This document shows, one piece after another, positions 1 to 10,157 of a stretch of DNA of 64,000 nt (position 1 is the first letter of the stretch; each line of letters opens with the position of its first letter). A model generated the notes under the pieces. The model did not search any database. It worked only from the letters and a program-made list of their open reading frames with translations, and had not been told where the DNA came from. The stretch is from assembly GCA_023052935.1 (NCBI GenBank), contig CM041294.1, positions 24,012,641 to 24,076,640 of the forward strand, written 5' to 3'. Source of the DNA: Piezodorus guildinii (taxonomy: Eukaryota; Arthropoda; Insecta; Hemiptera; Pentatomidae). The position numbers and the translations under genes are program-made.

Positions 1-236
1 TTCTGGTAAGCTCATTTTGATGAAAAAGGTTTTGTAACTCGGGCGTATATTAGTCTTAAATATGAAATTTCAGTTTCATAGGACTTACCGTTTCCGCCCG
101 TGAGTTACCACACAAACAGACCTTTTTGCGTGACTTGGTTTTTTGGCCTCAGGGGACCCTAAAACGTGTATTTCCGTTGAAAACTGGAATTCGAAAATTT
201 TCACGAACCTAATAATTTCCCTTAATATATATAGTA
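1..236 (+). repeat. TCTGGTGC repeat, 3' half
   Basis: Same sequence as 9650-9834: TGATGAAAAAGGTTTTGTAAC, GGGGACCCTAAAACGTGTA, GAAAACTGGAATTCGAAAAT, TATATATAGTAAGTGAAAGT. It begins before the window. Confidence 0.88.
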
Positions 237-568
237 AGTGAAAGTGAATATTATATTAAATATAATAATTAACTACAATAACTATTAAACGGTGTGATAT
301 ACCGTTGGAAAGCTAAAGATTTTTGAAAAAATATTATCTCATACACAAGCTTTTAAAAGTGAATAGAGAGTGATAAAAAGCCGATAAAATTAACTGATTA
401 TTTTAGATAATAATATAATAGTTTTTTTAAATAAAATTTTTCTAAAGAAATTCCATTTAATTAATTCTTTAAAGGTTTCACTCATTTTTATCTCTTACTG
501 TACTTGAAAATTCTTTAATCGAGTTAAAAAGGGAGGTAATTGAAAGTCGTGTGTTGCCCGCACCAGAT
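237..568 (-). repeat. TCTGGTGC repeat, 5' half, inverted
   Basis: Reverse-strand match to 9015-9340, ending GTGTTGCCCGCACCAGA. It abuts an oppositely oriented 3' half, so two copies or a rearrangement meet at 236/237. Confidence 0.85.
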
Positions 569-570
569 TT

Positions 571-1285
571 TTTTAAAATCTATGCAGTTTCGAGGTCAAT
601 GCGAGTCAAGATTCTCCCAGGAATCCCTGGCTATCGCTGACCTGACCTCTATAATAATTTGTAAATTACATTAATTAGTTTATATTATTGATGATTACTA
701 TTATCTATTTTTTATAATTACTACATTCGGACCTTCCCAAGGGAGAGAGAGCGAAGGTCAGAGAGAGGGCTACGATATAGTGATAAGAGGTGATAAGGAG
801 TGGAGGGGAGGGGTCGATATGGTTGCCATGGGAGCGGAGGCTTTGATGCCGCCCGCCCCACCTGCCAATTGATCCTGTTTACTTCCCATCCTTCTCTCCT
901 CCCATCATCCCTCTTCTTTGTAGTCCCTCCCGCTTGTTTTGATCCTTCTATTATGTCCTAAGCGTTTACAGGACCATTCCTTTTTATATAAGTTTCGCTG
1001 TATTTCTCTTTGCCCATCTGCCTCCAGTGGACTTTCAATTCCTGGAATATGAATTGGAATGGGCGATATCATTATGAGGTGTATTATGAAGACTCGTCAG
1101 GGCTATTATATTTTTAGAATAGGAGGAAAATGATGTTTTTTACCAAATTTAGCAAGATGAAAAAAAAAATTATAAAAAAAAAAATTGCTGAACAGAATTT
1201 GTACATATGAATATGAACTAATTGTAAATTGGGGAAACGGTCGTCAAGAAAACACACTATTAAGACAAAATTATTTAATTTGTTT
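571..1285. other. No gene seen
   Basis: A purine-rich patch (735-815) and a C/T-rich patch (850-1040) stand out in GC from the AT-rich surroundings. No repeat or coding signal was recognised. Confidence 0.5.
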
Positions 1286-1323
1286 GCCTACTTTTCGGCT
1301 CAAGTTGTAGGCCTTCAACAGGG
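1286..1323 (-). other. Stem plus CGAAAAG motif, degenerate
   Basis: The - strand reads CCTGTTGAAGGCC...GAGCCGAAAAGTAGGC. The flank AACACACTATTAAGACAAAA recurs beside the motif near 31530. Confidence 0.3.
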
Positions 1324-1398
1324 CTAAGAAAAAAACTACCCGATTCTAGGAGGAGTTAAAGTGGCTTTACTCTTCATACCGTTCGAACTCCTTCCTGG

Positions 1399-1700
1399 TA
1401 GGGGTTGGCATAATCGAATGACGATTATCGGATCACTCGATTATTTCAATCATTTGAATTAATCGGTTCGGAGAAACGAACGATCATTCGTACTGAATTG
1501 TTTAACGACAAGCGAGGGATTATAAGAAGCTCGGATAGTCGAACATTTTTTTTTTTTTTTTTTTTTTTTTCTTAGCTCGGCCATTTAGATACAAGAATTG
1601 TGGCATATTGTCTCTCAGAATGCATATTAATCATTCGATTATGAAATCATTCGATAATTTAAATCATCGATGTCCGATCATTCGATTATGCTCACCCCTA
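1399..1700. mobile_element. hAT-type MITE, copy A (302 bp)
   Basis: Ends TAGGGGTTGGCATAATCG and CGATTATGCTCACCCCTA are inverted. The flanks CTTCCTGG (1391-1398) and CATCCTGG (1701-1708) form an 8-bp duplication with one mismatch. There is no coding capacity. The 8-bp duplication and TAGGGGTG ends fit hAT. Confidence 0.85.
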
Positions 1701-1742
1701 CATCCTGGCATCCTTTCTCTTCCAAGTTCTTCCATTGTACAT

Positions 1743-2215
1743 CTCTGATATATTTTAATTTAAATACTCCGTTTACTCCCGCAAAACTCATTCGCTTCGT
1801 TCAGATCTGTTGGTAACGCCTCGTTGAACCGCAGCTAGGGATCGTCATAATCGGATGATGGGATTTCGATGATATAAATAATCGAATGATATCATAATCG
1901 AATGATTGAATGATTAATATCCATTGTGAGAGAAATGTATACGATCAGGAAAAAAAAAAAAAAAGGTCCTTCGAATGTCAGAGCTCCTTATAATCATTCG
2001 ATTATCGTTAAACAATTCAGTTCGAATAATTGAAATAATCGAATGATCCGATAATCGTCATTCGATTATGCCCACCCCTAACCGCAGCTTTCGAAAGATC
2101 TTTCCTTATCCGATCCTAGTCCGTATGGAATTATATTCCTTCTTATATCCGTCATTCCAATATCCGACCTTCAAATCCCGTTTGTTCAAACACTTGCTGT
2201 CTATCTAATTTTCAA
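1743..2215. repeat. Unclassified repeat X, copy 1 (interrupted by MITE B)
   Basis: Without the MITE, 1743-1835 plus 2081-2215 aligns with 47080-47335: CTCCGTTTACTCCCG, TTCAGATCTGT, AACCGCAGCTTTCG, GTATGGAATT, CGTCATTCCAATA. The - strand of copy 2 has a 70-residue frame, so this may be a decayed coding part of a retroelement; the family is not recognised. Confidence 0.75.
1836..2080. mobile_element. hAT-type MITE, copy B (245 bp), nested
   Basis: Perfect 8-bp duplication ACCGCAGC at 1828-1835 and 2081-2088. Same inverted ends as copies A and C, filled with ATAATCGAATGA-like palindromic motifs and an A-tract. It interrupts a repeat seen uninterrupted at 47080-47335, which confirms insertion. 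Confidence 0.92.
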
Positions 2216-2467
2216 ATGAGCCCGACTGATTTGCAAATTTCGATACATATCGGTTAATTGAGCAGAGAGAATTTATTATTATTGTTAATACAATCATAAG
2301 AAAAATAATTCATAATAATGCAATGAGTAAGATGGTCGCACCCTCATGAAATTTCTTCATCATATATTCTCCACAGTAACCCCATCTTAATTTATTTTTT
2401 AAATATCCTTGATGCCTGATGCAACCTCAACTATTATATTCTCAGGCCTTAATTAGTCAATGGTTTT

Positions 2468-2605
2468 ACCTGTGATGTAGTGGCTAGCTTAACAGCCTTC
2501 AAGCCCTGAAGTCGCTGGTTTTAACCCGGCAGATGGCCTGAAAAAAATACCGTCCTTAAGTGATGGGTGGGACGTAAAATTGTGATCCCGAGAATGAAAT
2601 ATTTG
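2468..2605 (+). repeat. SINE-2-related copy, head and short body
   Basis: TGTAGTGGCTAGCTTAACAGCC and GCTGGTTTTAACCCGGC form A- and B-box regions, followed by CCGTCCTTAAG...GGGACGTAAAATTGTGATCCCGAG, which parallels the SINE-2 body. Confidence 0.65.
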
Positions 2606-2773
2606 ATTATATCAAATATTTTACTACAATAATAATACGTGTGCTGGCTTGTGAGCATTTCGCGTAACTATAACTTTTTTTTTCTTTCAGAATGTTATAT
2701 TATTATGGATTGCAATGATTTTTTAATTTATTTTTGCACAATTAAGATATAGTGATATTATTAATGCATATTT

Positions 2774-2990
2774 CATAGGGCACTAGTCTACTGTTCTCCG
2801 GGTCCTGGGTTCAAATCTCGTTTGGGACAGAATATTATTTATTCTGTTAATTCAGTCGGGGGGGGGGGGGGAGAGAGGGGCGACCCTGGAGTATGGAGAC
2901 CCTCCTGGGGCAGACCCAGCCTCATTAAAGTGGATACTAAAAAAAATGGGAAAAAACCTGCAGGCTGATTAAAGGCTAATCACCTCATAC
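2774..2990 (+). repeat. SINE-1 copy, 3' truncated
   Basis: Shares the head from GGGCACTAGTCTACTG and the body to ATCACCTCAT. A G-run expanded to about 13 bases at the AGTCGGGG site. The 3' end after ACCTCAT is lost. Confidence 0.85.
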
Positions 2991-4048
2991 ATAAATTACA
3001 AAAATTTATTCTCTGATAGATTTTTTGTCACATTATTCCATAGATTCCTATTTCTAGTCGCGATAGCCCAAGTCACCCACTACATGCACTATTTCCTCTA
3101 TCCACTTCGTCAGTGGTCTTTCTCGCTAGCTTTGACGTTCGTTGGAATCCAAGAGAACTGTCCCCCATAACGAAACATAAACTTGTTTATGACCAGCAAA
3201 AGTAAATAAATAAAAAATTGAAACCATTATACAAAATCGTGGCTGCATTGTTTTACCATTAAGATTTTACATTTTGTTGTTATTAATTGCATTTTTTTAC
3301 TGCTGTTTCGACTAACATTTTGTTTTTATTTTACAGGAAAGGTCGTTGTAAATACTGAAGTACCTGAGCCATCACCCGATGAAACCGGTGAGTTTATGTC
3401 ATGTTTCTATTGTAGGTTTAAATCAACTGTTGTCTTTGCGAAATTAAAAAAAAACAAAAAAACAGAATACTTAATGGTTGTATCGGTTGACATTTTTTAT
3501 TTCTAATCAACCATTTTGTACCTGTCAGAAGTTATCTGACAATAAGCAAATGTGATATTTTTACTTTCAGCAGCAGACCTTCCTAGGCTTTAATTTATTA
3601 AAGGAGGTCTCTCATCTAGCTTCTTTTCAACCTTCTCCTATGAGGCATTTCAGCTATTGATATGTTGTTTATAAGTCTTGTAGTTCGCTATGAAAACGCG
3701 TTTAGAGAGTTCGTATGTTTTTGTCACCTGTTAACACCGGTTGTAAGGGTTTTGTTGCGACGACCTTATAGCTATAGTCGTTATAAGTCTTAAGATTTTT
3801 CTTGTGACTATAGACTAAATATAGATTGGTTTAACTAGGTACATATATGTCTTCAGTTTCTGTCGATTTTTTTTTTTTTTTTATAAAGGGGTCCCTTTTC
3901 AATAATAAAAAAAAACAGACTTGTACTGGTATGTTTGGAGCTAAACTCAGCTGGTTTCATACATGTTTGACCTTGGTTTAATAGAAAAAAACAATTTAAT
4001 GCGTAATATTCCATAATACATCCCCTTTGTGAAAAAGAGAGTATAGAT
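2991..4048. other. Intron-like sequence around exon A
   Basis: Apart from exon A at 3337-3387 this is AT-rich sequence with T and A runs. No repeat family was recognised. Confidence 0.5.
3337..3387 (+). CDS. Candidate host exon A (51 nt, Pro/Glu-rich, phase 1-1)
   Basis: A pyrimidine-rich tract ends in ACAG just before 3337, and the exon is followed by GTGAGT, a near-consensus donor. Only one frame is open. It skips two bases and reads 16 codons (KVVVNTEVPEPSPDET) with one base left over, so both flanking introns are phase 1 and the exon could be skipped without breaking the frame. The peptide is acidic and proline-rich, like a flexible spacer. It resembles the other candidate exon at 58842-58889 in style, phase and strand. 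Phase 1-1 cassette exons are common in modular muscle and extracellular proteins, but I do not recognise the gene. No repeat in the window matches this stretch, which argues against a transposon origin. Confidence 0.55.
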
Positions 4049-4294
4049 TAGGGGTGGGCATAATCGAATGATTGTCATAATCGGATGATCGGACTTCGAT
4101 GATTTAAATAATCTAATGATTTCATAATCGATTGATCGAATGATTAGTATGGATTGTGAGAGACGATTTATCTGATGAGCAAAAAAAAGGAAAAATAAAA
4201 AAAAAAGGTCGTTGGATTATCCGAGCCCCTTATAATCCCTCGATTATCGTTAAACAGTTCAGTTCGAATGATCATTCGATTATGCCCACCCATA
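4049..4294. mobile_element. hAT-type MITE, copy C (246 bp)
   Basis: Perfect 8-bp duplication GTATAGAT at 4041-4048 and 4295-4302. The ends TAGGGGTGGGCATAATCG and TTATGCCCACCCATA are inverted, and the interior closely resembles copy B. Confidence 0.92.
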
Positions 4295-4589
4295 GTATAG
4301 ATAGTTCCTTTAATTTACTTAGCTAACTACCTTCCAAAGTTTTTTTTTTATTTAGTTCAATGGAAGACTGCCAATAATTACTGTCTAGAAAATTATATAT
4401 AGCAGCTTAGATAAACATATCTGACGCTTTTAAATTTAATTACGATCGAGTCAAAAACATTTAAATAGTAATAATAATTTAAGGTTTATAATTGTATCTA
4501 TTTGGTTAACTAACTAAGGGAGTTCTGTGTTTTGAGATGGATATCTTTTAGATGGGGGTCTGTAACTATCTCTGTGTAACTTTTTTTTT

Positions 4590-4722
4590 TCAACCTCAGT
4601 TATAGAGTGCTTCCATTGGGAAACTTCTCTACATGTGTTTCATGCCTTTTTATATTTCATCTAATTTACTTGTTGTATTCCATTATACAGTTGTAAATTA
4701 CAATAAATAAATAAAAAAAATC
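4590..4722 (+). repeat. LINE-1 3' UTR fragment
   Basis: AGAGTGCTTCCATTGGGAAAC to ACAGTTGTAAATTACAATAAAT and an A-rich tail. Confidence 0.8.
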
Positions 4723-4908
4723 TCAGTTAAACATCTCTGTAATGTTGCTCGATTCGAAACTTTGACCTTGAATTTTTTTTTAATATGAAATTTGTCGGTA
4801 GGACCTATGTTTATGAGTTGTATTTATTTGAATGAAAGAATATACCAATCCCTATATGCTCATAGATGATTAAACATAAATATTGTTAGTGTATTATTTC
4901 TTGGGAGC

Positions 4909-5204
4909 GGCGTGGTCTAGTGGATAGAGCACTAGTCTGCTGTGCTCCGGGTCCTGGGTTCGAATCCCGGCTGTGGCAGAATATTATTTATTCTATTAAT
5001 TCAGTCGGGGGGCGACCCTAGGGTATGGAGACCCTCCTGGGGCAGACCCAACCTCTATAAAGTGGGTACCCAAATTAATTGGGGAAAAACCTGGCGGCTG
5101 AGCGTGATTAAGGCCTAATCACCTCATTGCACTGCCGTTGGCCTAGAAACAGTACAAATCTCTATATGTACTGAGCCCAAGACCCTTCATGGGTTGTAGT
5201 GGTA

Positions 5205-5236
<32 letters not shown>
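4909..5236 (+). repeat. SINE-1, full-length copy
   Basis: tRNA-derived head with A box TGGTCTAGTGGATAGAG and B box GGTTCGAATCC. The body is CAGTCGGGGGGCGACC, GGTATGGAGACCCTCCTGG, GGCGGCTGAGCGTGATTAAGG, CACTGCCGTTGGCCTAGAAACAG, CCTTCATGGGTTGTAGTGGTACAGG, then a T-tract. This is the reference copy for the family. It is not a functional tRNA gene, because the fold is lost and a conserved body follows. Confidence 0.9.
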
Positions 5237-5239
<3 letters not shown>

Positions 5240-5821
5240 TATTATTTCTTTCCTTTTTTTTTTGAAGAAAGAAAGAAAGAAGGTAAATTTTATTCGTTAC
5301 ACTTTATACCTTATCAATCCTCTTGACTTGCCTCTAACTCAATTCCTCCCTGTATGACAAAATCAGTAAATTTAATGAAGGAGAAGCCCTAAAGCTACAT
5401 TCTATTCAACGTAGTCGCCATTTTATTTTTACTGATAAACGAGTATGCTGTATATAAACCGATTAAAACCAGGCGGTTGTAGAGATATTATTAGAATGAG
5501 ACAGTGAAGAGGAGGGGGAGATAGGGCAGGTGATGTGGGGCCCTTTAACGGAGGCATTGCCTCGCTTGGGGTGTATTGACCCGAGGTCTCTGTCCTCTAT
5601 AGAGTGTCGCGCCACTGCGGGCTATAGTTTCTCTTATATATCGTATATTGTTTTGCTATTTAATTAATTATTAGACAAAACCATTTCAATTTTTATACTA
5701 TATTAGTTTTGAATGAATTACATAATGCCGGTTACTCTGGGATTTTAGGCGGTTGTATGAGTGGAAAGAGAGTCTCCCTCTCTAAAACGGCAACTGAAAA
5801 AAAAAATTAATAAAAACAGCT
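5237..5821. other. No gene seen
   Basis: AT-rich, with a moderately GC-rich patch at 5500-5620. No coding signal. Confidence 0.5.
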
Positions 5822-6431
5822 TTCACTTACCTTCGTTTTTAAAATCAATTAAAGAATTTTCAAATACAGTAAGAGATAAAAATGAGTGGAACCATTAAAG
5901 AATTAATTAAATGGAATTTCTACAAAAAACATGTGTTTATTAAAAAATCGCTATTAACTTTTAAAAGCTTGTGTATGAGATAACATTTTTTCTAAAATAT
6001 TTAGCTTTACAACGGCATATCATACATGTATATTACTGTTCTTATGTTCAAAATTAAAAATTGCGTTAAAAAATATTTTTTTCTTTTTTCTCCTTTATTT
6101 GGGTATCGAATTCATTCAATTTATATAATTACCTGTTTTTCATCAGTAGTAACAAGATAATATAGTTATTTTTATAAATCAATAAATAAATAGATTTTTT
6201 TAACGTCTCGGGCGTATATTTGTCTTAAATATGAAATTTTAGTTTCATAGGACTTACCGTTTTCGCCCGGGAGTTACCACACACACACACACACACAGAC
6301 CTTTTTGCGGGACTTGGTTATTTGGACTCAGGGGACCCTAAAATGTGTATTTCCGTTGAAAACTGGAATTCGAAAATTTTCACGATCGCAATACATTCCC
6401 TTAATATATATAGTAAGTGAAAGTAAAAATA
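5822..6431 (+). repeat. TCTGGTGC repeat copy with internal deletion
   Basis: Begins CTTTCACTTACCTTCG (the outermost 5' bases are missing) and ends TATATATAGTAAGTGAAAGT. A (CA)n expansion sits at 6281-6297. It lacks the section with GTGCAAAATGCATCG found at 9630. Confidence 0.85.
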
Positions 6432-7329
6432 TTGGAAAGATCTAAAATTAAAAATTAAAGCCTACGTTAATTAATAATACAGTTAAAAGCATAGGGAACC
6501 TATTAGGAAGCATGTAATAGTGTTATTAAAAAAATAACAAATTTTAATCCTAAACAGAACCACTTGCTACACGACGTACTTAACTCTTTGATAACTACGT
6601 GGTGAAAATCAATATCACTTCACGGCGAAAACAGAATGCTATAAAATAAAGTAATGACTTATTCAAAAGTTCACATGCGGACGACAAAATCAAATATAAC
6701 GATTAATAAAACAATAAAGTGCTCAAAGATGAAATCCTTTTATAAATGTATCATCATTAGTTACAATTACTGTCTAAATCGAACCTTACCTTGAATTTTT
6801 TACAAGATGGAAGCAAGCTGAAGTATCTTTTCGTCAGGCAAACTTTAATAGTTTATTGCCCTTTTTATGCTTCATTAAAACCTAATCAATATTGTACGAT
6901 CTCGTGTGTGATACATTATAGATTAGATTATACGATGGGTCAGTTTCCCTTGGTTTTCTAGATCCAGTGATTCGGCAGTTTTTGTGATTTTTATTAAAAT
7001 CCTTAAACCATTTACATTTGAAGAGTAATATGTGATATTATTTTTCAAAATGGTTTTGTGAAGATATTTGCGCTATCAGTAGTTGTATATTGTGATCTGC
7101 ATTTCTTAATTTTTAAGAAAAAAATTAAATTTGTAGAGGGAAAATGTATTGATCTATATAAAGTAAGTGAGAGGTACAAGTTTAAAGTACTATTAATTTG
7201 AAATACGGGTATTTCTCGATCTTTTCTGTAAATGATTCGATAAGGTTAGTTTGTGTTTTGAGTGAAGCACTGAGCGGAAATCAGTTGCTCTATAATTAAA
7301 TTATTAGTATTGTTGTAATTTATATTGAA
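6432..7329. other. No gene seen
   Basis: AT-rich unique-looking sequence between a TCTGGTGC repeat and a SINE-2. Confidence 0.5.
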
Positions 7330-7556
7330 GGGATCACATGTAACAAGTTGGCTAGTACAACAGCTTTCTATGTCAAATTTTACTGGTTCAAACCAGCAGG
7401 TAGTCCTACGATTTTTTAATAAGAGTAAAAAATCCTTAGTTATGCCGTCCTTCAGAGGGTACGTGAAAAGGCAGTCCCGAGCCTGTGCGATGTTAGATAC
7501 TCGTTAAAGATCGCTATCCTAATTAAACAAGGATACGTAAAATTTAGGACTCCCCA
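7330..7556 (+). repeat. SINE-2 copy
   Basis: tRNA-like head (TTGGCTAGTACAACAGC, B box CTGGTTCAAACCAGC). The body is ATCCTTAGTTATGCCGTCC, GCCTGTGCGATG, GTACTCGTTAAAGATC, ATTTAGGACTCC. It is cut where mariner M1 begins. Confidence 0.82.
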
Positions 7557-7557
7557 A

Positions 7558-8286
7558 ATTTTTTATCCCCGAACTGAAAAACTCTGAGCTTTGAAGTGAA
7601 ACAAAATCTGAAACGCACTTTTCACTTGATCATCGTTTTCAAAAAGTTTTCCTTTGACGAAGTTGTCTTAATTCCTGAACAGGTGGTAATTTGGTGGAGA
7701 CAAGTCAGGAGAATATGGTGGGTGCGGAAGAACTTCGTAGCCCAGTTCTTTCAATTTTTGCACGGTATGTTTTGAAACATGGGGTCTTGCTGCCGCTCAG
7801 TGATATCATGAGGTACCCATGTATCGAGCTTTTTTTACTTTCCCAATACACTTTAAATGTCTGGAAACGGTAGATGCCCTTGCATTTAGTTGTCCTGAGA
7901 GTCCTTTAACTGTTTGGTAGGGGTTTCCTTCTACTGTATGTTTGAGGACATCGTTGTCTATTACGGACAGAGGTCTTCCTCGTTCATTTACACTCTCTTC
8001 CCCAAACGCATTGCAAATATTTCTAGCGGCCTCAGCTGCTGAATGGCCGAGTTTAAACTCGTACAAAAATATTACTCGAAAATCGCGTGTTTCCATGTTC
8101 ATATTTGGAGGTATACTAAAAAGTGGGTAATTGATTGGGAAGCTAATGTTTATATTACAAAGGTAGAGGATTAGTAACTGTTTACTTTAAATATGCAAAC
8201 ATTCGTAAGAAAACAACAGAGACCTGCAAAATCCTTTATGTATTTCAGAAACTATAAAAACGGACATTTCATGTGAAACAACCCGA
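7558..8286 (-). mobile_element. mariner copy M1, internally deleted and truncated
   Basis: The 5' inverted end is at 8286 (ACCCGA, one change) followed by TA. The frame at 7806-8102 encodes the transposase N-terminus but has lost part of the helix-turn-helix region. The internal deletion junction near 7770-7805 is the same as in M4 and M2. The 3' end stops in ATTTTTTATCCCCGAACTG, directly abutting a SINE-2 copy. Confidence 0.88.
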
Positions 8287-8288
8287 TA

Positions 8289-9014
8289 TTTGTAAATAAT
8301 AAATATTGACTATACTCGTATAGGTAACGTGATGAAGCATGTAAGAAAAGATACAGGATCAGATTTTATGATCAATAAATCAGTTTGGTTATATGTAATA
8401 AATTCATCAGTTGTACGGGACATTTCCTAATAAAGCAGTTCAATAAAACAGAATAAAAAAAAATCTGTATAAAAGATAGAGGGACTGGATTTCCTCATTA
8501 TATTCCAGTCAGACTGGTCTGAATCCTGCACTGAATAACCTTTGTGGGCTTTGGAGCTGGAGCTGGAACTGGTTTGGTCTATTCCAGCCTCACTACGATA
8601 GCGCAGCCCTTTCCATCAACCTTTTTGAATAGCATCGCGTTCCTTGTTTATTTTTTATACAGGCGTCGAGTATCAAAACATGTATATCTCTTCGCCATGG
8701 TCGCCTACTTCAGGATTTAAAAACACGTCGTGAGCACGCCTCAAGGTCAACTCCAATATTACAACGGTTAGTTCTGAAGGGAGTGATAAAGTGTTTTTTT
8801 ACGTTTTTAATTTTGACCTTTCTCTGTACCTATGAGATATAATTTTTTTTATATATATTTTAGATTCATTGCCTTCTAGCAGATGTAAGCCAATAAGTAC
8901 ACTTATGTGGTCTGACCAAGATCTTTTCTCCGTTGGAATGTTTCGGTACCATTTTCTTTTCTGACGACAGGTTGTATAATCGAATTTATTTGGAAACCGT
9001 ATTGCAAAAAAATC
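8289..9014. other. No gene seen
   Basis: Unique-looking. GGAGCTGGAGCTGGAACTGG at 8550-8570 resembles, in reverse, sequence at 26330-26390, so a minor repeat is possible. Confidence 0.4.
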
Positions 9015-9838
9015 TGGTGCGGGCAACACACGACTTTCACTTACCTCTTTTTTTAAAATCGATTAAAGAATCTTCAAATACAGTAAGATATAAAAATATG
9101 TGAAACCATTAAAGAATTAATTAAATCGAATTTATATATAAACATGTGTTTATTAAAAAATCTATTATATTATTATCTAAAATAATCAGTCAGTTAGTTT
9201 TATCTTCTTTTCATCACTCTCTATTAACTTTTAAAAGCTTGTGTATGAGATAATATTTTTTCTAAAATCTTTAGCTTTACAACGGCATATCATACATGTA
9301 TATTACTGTTCTTATGTTCAAAATTAAAAATTGCGTTAAAAAATATTTTTCTTTTTTCTCCTTTAGTTGGGTATCGAATTTATTCAATTTATATATTTAC
9401 CTGTTTTTCATCAGCGTTAACAAGTTAATATAGTTATTTTTATAGAATCAACAAAATTAAAGGTACTTTAGAGAAAGAAAGTTTAAAATATCGGCATTTA
9501 AGACCTGTCAGACCATCTTAATCCGAATGGAACCTAAATTATATTAAAGCCCATTGAATTTTACATCGATATAGCGAGTTTAGTCAAAATCGTCAGAACC
9601 GTTTTCGAGAAAATCGAAAAAAGGTGCAAAATGCATCGTTTAAAGTGGCTCTTCTAGTAAGCCCATTTTGATGAAAAAGGTTTTGTAACGTCCCGGGCTT
9701 ATATTTATCTTAAATATGAAAATCTTTGGTTATTTGGACTCAGGGGACCCTAAAACGTGTATTTCCGTTGAAAACTGGAAATAGAAAATTTTCACGATCG
9801 CAATACTTTCTCTTACTATATATAATAAGTGAAATTAA
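9015..9838 (+). repeat. TCTGGTGC repeat, near full-length copy
   Basis: The 5' end TCTGGTGCGGGCAACACACG follows an A-run. ACTTTCACTTAC near the 5' end is the inverse of GTAAGTGAAAGT near the 3' end of most copies, and a palindrome TTACTATATATA-TAA lies just inside the 3' end. The copy is about 820 bp and non-coding. Subterminal inverted repeats with a 3' hairpin suggest a Helentron-like non-autonomous element, but this is unproven. Confidence 0.8.
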
Positions 9839-9984
9839 AAAGAAAGGAAAAAACAAAGTTTGCCCTATAATCTATGAAGAGTCTCGTGCTCTATACATAT
9901 ACAGGTTCGTAGTTTTTCTCGGTCAACAGCTGTGCATGAAGGGATTCGGCGGAGCTGACGCACAGCCGCCAGTTGTTTTCCTGT

Positions 9985-10157
9985 TTTTGGGTACTCACTT
10001 TACAGAGGCAGGATGAGCCCCAGATTGGTCTCCATACCCTAAGCTAAAGTATGGAAATGACTAAATAGATAATACTCTGCCATAGGCGGAATTCGAACCC
10101 ATTACCCAGAGAATAGTAGACTATTGGCCTACCAGTAGACCACACCGCACCCCCTGG
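9985..10157 (-). repeat. SINE-1 copy, diverged
   Basis: Reverse orientation. The tRNA head, with A box near 10135 and B box GGGTTCGAATTCCGCC near 10090, is at the right, followed leftwards by GGTATGGAGACCAATCTGGGGC. The 3' body is diverged or missing. Confidence 0.7.

Noticed and set aside
4909..4985. Functional tRNA gene
   Set aside because: A and B boxes are present, but the sequence continues into a conserved SINE body repeated elsewhere, so it is a tRNA-derived SINE head.
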